DNA of 12,550 nucleotides from Acidobacteriota bacterium (GTDB lineage Bacteria; Actinomycetota; Acidimicrobiia; Acidimicrobiales; SHLQ01). The notes beneath the pieces are model-generated. The model was not told where the DNA came from. It did no database searches and was given only the letters and a program-made list of their open reading frames with translations. Positions 7,924 to 12,550 of the stretch are shown piece after piece. The translations under genes and the position numbers were made by a program. The stretch's first letter is position 1, and each line of letters starts with the position of its first letter. The stretch spans positions 1-12,550 of the forward strand of contig JADFOM010000043.1 of assembly GCA_022562835.1 (NCBI GenBank). The letters run 5' to 3'.

Positions 7924-10416
7924 TTAGCTCAGAGTCAGTTCATCGTCGTCGAACACAACATGCACCGTGTCTCCATCACCAAACCGGCCGTCAAGAAGTG
8001 CCGAGGCGAGTTGGTCTCCGATTTCGCGTTGGATGACCCGCTTGAGTGGCCTTGCACCGAAGGCAGGGTCGAAACCCGCCTCGGTTATGTGGTCCGCTGC
8101 CTCATCTGAGACCTCCAAGGTGATGCGACGCGACTCGAGCCGACGTCGCAGTGCATCGATTTGGATGTCGACGATGCGACGTAGTGACGTTTTGTCGAGT
8201 ACACCGAAGCGGATCATGTCGTCGACTCGATTCAGGAACTCGGGCCGGAAGAATTCGCGCGGATCACCCGGCAGGTTCGACGTCATGATCAGCACGGTGT
8301 TGGTGAAGTCGATCGTACGTCCCTGGCCGTCGGTAAGGCGGCCGTCATCGAGCACTTGTAAGAGCACGTTGAACACGTCTCCGTGGGCCTTTTCGACCTC
8401 GTCGAGCAGGATCACCGAGTAAGGCCGCCGGCGAACAGCTTCGGTCAACTGTCCCCCTTCGTCGTAGCCGACATAACCGGGAGGCGCGCCGATGAGTCGC
8501 GCAACGCTGTGCTTTTCCATGTACTCGGACATGTCGATTCGCACCATCGCGCGATCGTCGTCGAACAGGAAGTCTGCGAGCGTGCGGGCGAGTTCTGTCT
8601 TGCCGACGCCGGTTGGACCCAGGAACAGGAAAGAGCCGATCGGTCGGTTCGGATCAGAGATGCCGGCTCTCGAACGTCGGATCGCGTTCGCAACAGAAGC
8701 AACAGCCTCGTCCTGACCGATAACACGTTCTTTAAGTACCTCTTCGAGACGTAGGAGTTTGTGCATCTCACCCTCCATGAGGCGAGATACCGGCACTCCG
8801 GTCCAACGCGCCACAACCCCTGCGATGTCCTCTGGGTCGACCTCCTCTTTGAGCATTGCCCCGTCGGACTGAAGCTCAGCAAGCCGTTGGGTCGTGTTGG
8901 CTACCTCGACCTCGATTTCGGGCACACGTCCGTAGCGGATTTCCGCGGCGGCAGAGAGATCGCCGCTGCGCTCGAATCGCTCCGCATCGGCCTTCGCTAG
9001 CTCGAGCGCCCCCTTCGCTTCGCGGATCTTGTCGATTGCGTCCTTCTCGCTGCGCCAGTGTGACTGCATTCCCGACAGTTCCTCGCGAAGGTTGGCGAGC
9101 TCTGACTCCAGCGACGCGAGGCGCTGCACCGAAAGCTCATCGGATTCGTTCGATAGCGCAACCTGCTCGATCTCGAGTTGGCGAATGCGGCGATCGATGA
9201 CATCTATCTCGGTCGGCATCGAGTCGATCTCGATGCGCAGCGTGGACGCTGCCTCGTCGATGAGGTCGATTGCCTTGTCCGGGAGGAATCGCCCGGTGAT
9301 GTAGCGGTCCGAGAGGGTTGCAGCAGCGACGAGGGCCGCATCTTGGATGCGCACGCCGTGATGAACCTCGTAGCGTTCCTTGAGACCGCGCAGGATGGCG
9401 ACCGAATCCTCGACGGAGGGCGGCGCCACGTACACGTTCTGAAAGCGACGTTCGAGAGCTGAGTCCTTTTCGATGTGTTTGCGATATTCGTCGAGCGTTG
9501 TCGCTCCGACCATCCGTAACTCACCGCGCGCCAGCATCGGCTTGATCATGTTCGAGGCGTCCATGGCACCCTCCGCTGCCCCTGCGCCAACGATCGTGTG
9601 GAGCTCGTCGACGAACGTGATGACCTCTCCCTGTGCGTCTGTGATCTCCTTGAGCACGGCCTTGAGCCGTTCCTCGAACTCGCCGCGGTACTTGGCGCCT
9701 GCAACGAGCGCACCGAAATCGAGAGAAATGAGCCGTTTGTTTCGCAACGAGTCCGGCACATCGCCTTCGACGATGCGTTGCGCCAAGCCCTCCACGATCG
9801 CGGTCTTGCCTACGCCCGGCTCTCCGATGAGCACAGGGTTGTTCTTGGTGCGCCGTGACAACACCTGGATCGTGCGCCGAATTTCGTCGTCACGTCCGAT
9901 CACTGGATCCAGCTTTTGGGACCGAGCCTCCTCGGTGAGATCTCGACCGTACTTCTCGAGGGAGTCAAACGTTCCCTCCGGACTCTGGCTCGTGACGCGG
10001 TATGAGCCGCGCGCGGTGCTGACCGCTTCGACGACGGCATCCCGGTCGAGCCCGAGCCGGTCACTCAGGGCCATGAGGAGGTGCTCGGTCGACAGGTAGT
10101 CGTCGTCGAGCGCGGTCCGCTCGTGATCGGCGCGTTCGAGTACGTCGCGCAGCTCGCGTCCCACTTGAGCTTCGCCGCCGTATGCGTGGGGAAGCGCCGC
10201 AATGGCATCAGCCGCCTCGTTCTTTGCACTCATAGGCGCGATGCCGAGTGCCTCGAGGATGCCGAGCACAAGTCCTTCGGGTTGCGCGACGAGAGCGGCG
10301 AGGAGGTGGTCGGGGGTTACTTCGGGGTTGGACCGACCGGTCGCGTCCGAGGTTGCGGCTGCAAAGGCCTCCTGTGTCTTGAGTGTCCAGCGGTTTGGAT
10401 CGAAGGCGGTTGACAT
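7924..10416 (-). CDS. clpB: ATP-dependent chaperone ClpB (Hsp100 disaggregase)
   Basis: An 830-residue cytosolic hexameric AAA+ disaggregase that works with DnaK to rescue aggregated proteins. Order: Clp-N domain (about 1-145); D1 with Walker A GEPGVGKT (198-205), pore loop KYRGEFEER (Tyr243), Walker B VDELHT (Glu271) and arginine fingers 323/324; the coiled-coil M domain (about 400-525); D2 with Walker A GPTGVGKT (600-607), Walker B LLDEVEKAH (Glu673), pore loop GYVGYDE (Tyr648/Tyr651), arginine finger Arg730 and sensor-2 GAR (787-789). The M domain separates it from ClpA and ClpC. It is shorter than E. coli ClpB (857): between TSNL and FRPEFLNR only seven residues remain, versus about 28 in E. 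coli and about 16 in mycobacteria. The start at 10416 has AAAGGGAG 6 nt upstream; an in-frame start at 10467 would overlap the promoter. It is divergent from hsp20 with a shared promoter region. Confidence 0.97.
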   Translation of the reverse strand: MSTAFDPNRWTLKTQEAFAAATSDATGRSNPEVTPDHLLAALVAQPEGLVLGILEALGIAPMSAKNEAADAIAALPHAYGGEAQVGRELRDVLERADHERTALDDDYLSTEHLLMALSDRLGLDRDAVVEAVSTARGSYRVTSQSPEGTFDSLEKYGRDLTEEARSQKLDPVIGRDDEIRRTIQVLSRRTKNNPVLIGEPGVGKTAIVEGLAQRIVEGDVPDSLRNKRLISLDFGALVAGAKYRGEFEERLKAVLKEITDAQGEVITFVDELHTIVGAGAAEGAMDASNMIKPMLARGELRMVGATTLDEYRKHIEKDSALERRFQNVYVAPPSVEDSVAILRGLKERYEVHHGVRIQDAALVAAATLSDRYITGRFLPDKAIDLIDEAASTLRIEIDSMPTEIDVIDRRIRQLEIEQVALSNESDELSVQRLASLESELANLREELSGMQSHWRSEKDAIDKIREAKGALELAKADAERFERSGDLSAAAEIRYGRVPEIEVEVANTTQRLAELQSDGAMLKEEVDPEDIAGVVARWTGVPVSRLMEGEMHKLLRLEEVLKERVIGQDEAVASVANAIRRSRAGISDPNRPIGSFLFLGPTGVGKTELARTLADFLFDDDRAMVRIDMSEYMEKHSVARLIGAPPGYVGYDEGGQLTEAVRRRPYSVILLDEVEKAHGDVFNVLLQVLDDGRLTDGQGRTIDFTNTVLIMTSNLPGDPREFFRPEFLNRVDDMIRFGVLDKTSLRRIVDIQIDALRRRLESRRITLEVSDEAADHITEAGFDPAFGARPLKRVIQREIGDQLASALLDGRFGDGDTVHVVFDDDELTLS

Positions 10417-10422
10417 TCTTAG

Positions 10423-10430
10423 CTCCCTTT
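10423..10430 (-). promoter_or_regulatory. Ribosome binding site of clpB
   Basis: On the minus strand, AAAGGGAG is followed by six bases and then the ATG at 10416. This fixes the clpB start against the longer reading frame beginning at 10467. Confidence 0.75.
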
Positions 10431-10490
10431 CTGCGCGGAGAACACCATTCGATTCGCCGCCTTCCATGAGTATAGCAATTATATAGATCT

Positions 10491-10523
10491 TTTATACATA
10501 AAACTTGAGTGTTAGTGCATCAA
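10491..10523 (-). promoter_or_regulatory. Candidate clpB promoter
   Basis: On the minus strand, TTGATG (10518-10523) lies 17 bp from TATGTA (10495-10500), which runs into TATAAA (10491-10496). A perfect TATAAT also occurs at 10478-10483, but without a good -35 at 17 bp. The block 10466-10511 is strikingly AT-rich against its GC-rich surroundings, as expected for a strong divergent promoter. The exact hexamers are uncertain. Confidence 0.4.
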
Positions 10524-10524
10524 C
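10504..10524. promoter_or_regulatory. HAIR-like HspR operator between clpB and hsp20
   Basis: CTTGAGT (10504-10510) is an exact left half of the HspR-associated inverted repeat (CTTGAGT-N7-ACTCAAG). At the correct N7 spacing the right half reads CATCAAC, sharing the central TCAA. It overlaps the spacer and -35 of the candidate clpB promoter and lies about 70 bp upstream of hsp20. HspR represses clpB and dnaK operons in Streptomyces and mycobacteria; repression here is inferred. A second weak half, CTTGTGT (10546-10552), lies close to a possible hsp20 -10 (TACACT, 10540-10545). Confidence 0.5.
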
Positions 10525-10583
10525 TTAGATGAGGGGGACTACACTCTTGTGTGCGGCGAATACTCGACGCAACCAAACTCCCC

Positions 10584-10589
10584 AGGAGG
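10584..10589 (+). promoter_or_regulatory. Ribosome binding site of hsp20
   Basis: AGGAGG at 10584-10589, five bases before ATG 10595, is a near-perfect Shine-Dalgarno sequence. It shows that the in-frame upstream ATG at 10529, which lies in the promoter region, is not the start. Confidence 0.85.
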
Positions 10590-10594
10590 CAGTC

Positions 10595-11014
10595 ATGCTC
10601 ACACGATTTGACCCATTCACCGAGTTGGCCCGACGCAGGATCGCCGATCCTCTAGTACGGCCACTCACCGCCCGCTCGATCCCGATCGACGTCTACCGCC
10701 ACGACGACACCGTGCACATCGTGGTCGACGTACCCGGCGTATCCGACGCGGAGCTCGATGTCACCGTCGAGCGCGGCGCCGTAACGATCACCGCTGAGCG
10801 CGTCGCGGAAATACCCGAGGGTGCACGCACGTTTGTTGGCGAACGCGTGGGCGGCACTGTCTCGCGCACCGTTCGGTTGGGCGACGCTCTCGACACAGAG
10901 CAGCTCACCGCCAACCTCGACAGTGGCGTGTTGCACCTCACAGTTCCGGTCTCGGAGAGGGCGCAGGCCCGCAAGATCGAGATTGGCCGCGAAGAGCTCG
11001 CCGCGCTCAACTAA
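10595..11014 (+). CDS. hsp20: Small heat-shock protein (Hsp20 / alpha-crystallin family)
   Basis: A 139-residue ATP-independent cytosolic holdase that binds unfolding proteins and hands them to DnaK/ClpB. A short N-terminal arm (MLTRFDPFTEL, typical of bacterial class A sHsps) is followed by the alpha-crystallin domain (about 29-121): IPIDVYRHDDTVHIVVDVPG, conserved Arg91 in SRTVRL, and the signature ANLDSGVLHLTVP (107-119). The C-terminal I-x-I anchor IEI is at 128-130. The length is normal. It sits head-to-head with clpB, its functional partner in disaggregation, across 178 bp holding a HAIR-like site, so co-induction by heat is likely. Confidence 0.95.
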   Translation: MLTRFDPFTELARRRIADPLVRPLTARSIPIDVYRHDDTVHIVVDVPGVSDAELDVTVERGAVTITAERVAEIPEGARTFVGERVGGTVSRTVRLGDALDTEQLTANLDSGVLHLTVPVSERAQARKIEIGREELAALN

Positions 11015-11032
11015 CAGACGAACAACGGTGTA

Positions 11033-11068
11033 GGCGGCGCCGCCGATCAGCGATCGAGCGGCGCCGTC
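11033..11068. terminator. Strong U-less hairpin between convergent hsp20 and TerC genes
   Basis: 11033-11043 pairs with 11058-11068 (11 pairs, one G-U), then with A11057 bulged 11044-11048 pairs with 11052-11056 around an AGC loop, giving 16 pairs in all. It begins 18 nt after the hsp20 stop and ends 41 nt from the TerC-gene stop. It is symmetric enough to work in both directions. No T-run follows on either strand, matching the U-less terminators proposed for actinobacteria. Confidence 0.6.
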
Positions 11069-11109
11069 CACTCGAGGCCGCGGCCGATGTGTTAGCCGCA
11101 TGTGGTGAG

Positions 11110-12090
11110 CTAGTCGCTGGCGGCGGCCATCATGCGCGTCTTGCGTTCAGACAGCAGCACAGCTGCGATCAGCATGGTGATGATGATGCCGAGTGAGAGG
11201 TACGTGTTCACGTGCAGCCACTCGCTAAGCGCCATCTTGGCCCCGACGAAGATCAGAATCGCCCCGAGCGCGTGGGACAGATAGTGAAAACGCTCGCGGG
11301 CGTTGGCTAACAGGAAGTACATCGCTCGAAGACCAACGATGGCGAACGCATTCGACGCAAAGACGATGTACGGCTCGTCAGATACGGCCAACACGGCCGG
11401 CACCGAGTCGAACGCGAAGACCACGTCGGTCAGCTCGATGACGATCAGTGCAACCAGCAAGGGCGTGCCGACACGCTTGGCATTCTCGATGGTGAAAAAC
11501 TTGTGACCATCGAACTCGTCGGTCATCGGCATGAACCGACGAATGAACTCGATGAGCTTGGTACCGGTTTCGGTTTCCTCGTCCTCGCGATGTCGGATGA
11601 TCTTGATTCCTGTGTAGATCAAGAAGACACCGAACACGATCAACATCCAGGAGAACCGCACGATGAGAGCACTGCCGACCAGGATGAATACCAGGCGCAG
11701 AACCAATGCTCCAAAGATCCCCCAAAAGAGCACGCGATGTTGATACTTCAGTGGGATCGCCATCGAGGTGAACAACATCGACCACACAAATACGTTGTCC
11801 ACACTGAGTGATTTCTCGATCAGGTACGCAGAGATGTACTCACCGAACGCAGCGCCGCCAAACCCGATCGCGATGGCCACCGAAAACGTTAGACCGCATG
11901 CGATCCACACGAGGGTCTCGGCCAGCGCCTCGCGAGTCGTCGGGACGTGATCGTCACGGTGGCGATAGAGGTCGACTGCCAACATGGTGGCCAGGATGAC
12001 GGCGAGTGCGACCCAAGCCCAGATCGGAACATCGAGGTCAACGAAGTTGTCTCGAGATGAGTCAGCACTGGCCAGCAACATGGGCCACAT
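11110..12090 (-). CDS. TerC/Alx family integral membrane protein
   Basis: A 326-residue membrane protein with about nine hydrophobic segments (near 21-41, 58-80, 94-112, 119-142, 146-163, 207-225, 241-261, 270-289, 297-314) and an acidic cytosolic loop (about 165-200). The two hallmark acidic motifs are present: IEKSLSVDNVFVW (Glu92, Asp98) and IELTDVVFAFDSVPA (Glu219, Asp222, Asp228). Family members include Alx and TerC, linked to manganese export, metal loading of exported proteins and tellurite resistance. The length and topology match Alx-type proteins. No other ter genes are nearby, so a metal-homeostasis role is likelier than tellurite resistance. There is no room for a yybP-ykoY manganese riboswitch in the 63 bp upstream. 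Start ATG 12090 has a poor Shine-Dalgarno sequence; ATG 12081 is an alternative. It may be co-transcribed with the upstream PhyH gene. Confidence 0.93.
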   Translation of the reverse strand: MWPMLLASADSSRDNFVDLDVPIWAWVALAVILATMLAVDLYRHRDDHVPTTREALAETLVWIACGLTFSVAIAIGFGGAAFGEYISAYLIEKSLSVDNVFVWSMLFTSMAIPLKYQHRVLFWGIFGALVLRLVFILVGSALIVRFSWMLIVFGVFLIYTGIKIIRHREDEETETGTKLIEFIRRFMPMTDEFDGHKFFTIENAKRVGTPLLVALIVIELTDVVFAFDSVPAVLAVSDEPYIVFASNAFAIVGLRAMYFLLANARERFHYLSHALGAILIFVGAKMALSEWLHVNTYLSLGIIITMLIAAVLLSERKTRMMAAASD

Positions 12091-12153
12091 TCTGCCGCCA
12101 ACCGATAGCTGCGCGCTCCCTTGGGTACCGCTCCATTGTATAAAACCGAGGGT

Positions 12154-12550
12154 TTACTGGACGGGGTCGCCGTCTCGTAGAACCGGGAACTGAAAATGCG
12201 GATCGTTTGCCGGCACCTCGATCGTCTCGGTGCCCGGTTCACCGTCGATCCGCACCGCTCCCTCTGGGGCGTACTGCAAGATGTATGCCTTACGCACAGC
12301 GTCTGTCCGGTTGGGCCCCGTGAGGTGCGGAGTCAGCGACGAGAAGACCACGATGCCGCCTTTGGCGACTGGAGCGCAGACGTCCTTTGGCGCGTCCTCA
12401 AATATCTGCCATCCGAGGGGCTCGACATAGGAATGTTTGAGCGTGCCGTAGCGGTGCAGTCCCGGGGCGACATGTGGGCAGCCGTTGTCGGGGGTGGCGT
12501 CGGTCAACGCCACCCAACAAGTCAGGTACTGCTGGGGTCGCACGAACGTG
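12154..12550 (-). CDS. Second PhyH-family dioxygenase, C-terminal part (5' end outside window)
   Basis: The last ~131 residues of a phytanoyl-CoA dioxygenase-like oxygenase; the frame runs off the right edge with no start. WVALTDATPDNGCPHVAPGLH matches the PhyH core, and PHLTGPNRTDAVRKAY carries the distal iron-binding His (codon 12325-12327) and the likely 2-oxoglutarate Arg. The H-x-D half of the iron site lies beyond the window. It resembles the gene at 7133 in the core motif (ATPDNG), but the remainder differs, so this is a distant paralogue rather than a recent duplicate. It is followed after 63 bp by the TerC-family gene on the same strand. The substrate is unknown. Confidence 0.88.
   Translation of the reverse strand, partial: TFVRPQQYLTCWVALTDATPDNGCPHVAPGLHRYGTLKHSYVEPLGWQIFEDAPKDVCAPVAKGGIVVFSSLTPHLTGPNRTDAVRKAYILQYAPEGAVRIDGEPGTETIEVPANDPHFQFPVLRDGDPVQ

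Noticed and set aside
9473..10099. Long plus-strand open frame opposite clpB, and similar frames opposite other genes
   Set aside because: These are antisense shadows caused by high GC at third codon positions; their translations are Ser/Arg-rich with no family motifs.
10490..10535. CIRCE (HrcA) element suggested by GAGTGTTAG
   Set aside because: Only the right half is similar; the left half at N9 spacing matches in few positions. The HAIR reading fits better.
10529..10594. Upstream start for hsp20
   Set aside because: It lies in the promoter/operator region without a Shine-Dalgarno sequence, while AGGAGG sits five bases before ATG 10595.
12091..12153. yybP-ykoY manganese riboswitch upstream of the TerC-family gene
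   Set aside because: The gap is only 63 bp, too short for this riboswitch plus expression platform, and its conserved elements are not visible.
12143..12155. AAACC-GAG-GGTTT inverted repeat as a terminator of the second PhyH gene
   Set aside because: The stem is only five pairs, mostly A-T, overlaps the stop codon and may instead be part of a promoter (TATACAAT on the minus strand).
1..12550. A defence, mobile or biosynthetic multi-gene system
   Set aside because: No nucleases, recombinases, toxin-antitoxin pairs, CRISPR repeats, terminal repeats or carrier-protein genes are present; neighbouring genes are mostly recognisable housekeeping families on mixed strands.

Overview
The window is GC-rich, densely packed bacterial chromosome with some GTG starts. 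Two regulatory motifs look actinobacterial: a GlnR-like site and an HspR-type (HAIR-like) site. Together with the protein types this suggests a free-living actinobacterium, possibly of the Acidimicrobiia; that placement is inference. There is no transposase, integrase, CRISPR array, tRNA or rRNA, and the region reads as core or housekeeping chromosome rather than a mobile island.

Left part (1-3869, + strand): the C-terminal ~989 residues of a large bacterial alpha-2-macroglobulin-like protein whose thioester motif is lost, then 43 bp with two possible hairpins, then a ribokinase-like PfkB sugar kinase.

Centre-left (3870-7888): a ~227 bp leader with a helically phased GATAAC/GAAAC array resembling a GlnR site, then an ammonium transporter with signal peptide. 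It meets tail-to-tail, 4 bp apart, a minus-strand GH13 alpha-glucosidase. That enzyme gene is divergent from a phytanoyl-CoA dioxygenase-like (PhyH) oxygenase across only 65 bp.

Right part (7924-12550): a heat-shock locus of minus-strand clpB and plus-strand hsp20, sharing an AT-rich divergent promoter region with a degenerate HAIR site. A strong U-less hairpin lies between hsp20 and a convergent minus-strand TerC-family membrane protein. The window ends inside a second minus-strand PhyH gene.

The genes do not form one obvious pathway. The coherent functional units are the clpB/hsp20 disaggregase-holdase pair and the nitrogen-controlled ammonium transporter. I did not find a convincing undescribed multi-gene system. 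The items most worth checking are the two operators, the dead thioester in the macroglobulin and the shortened AAA+ D2 segment of ClpB.
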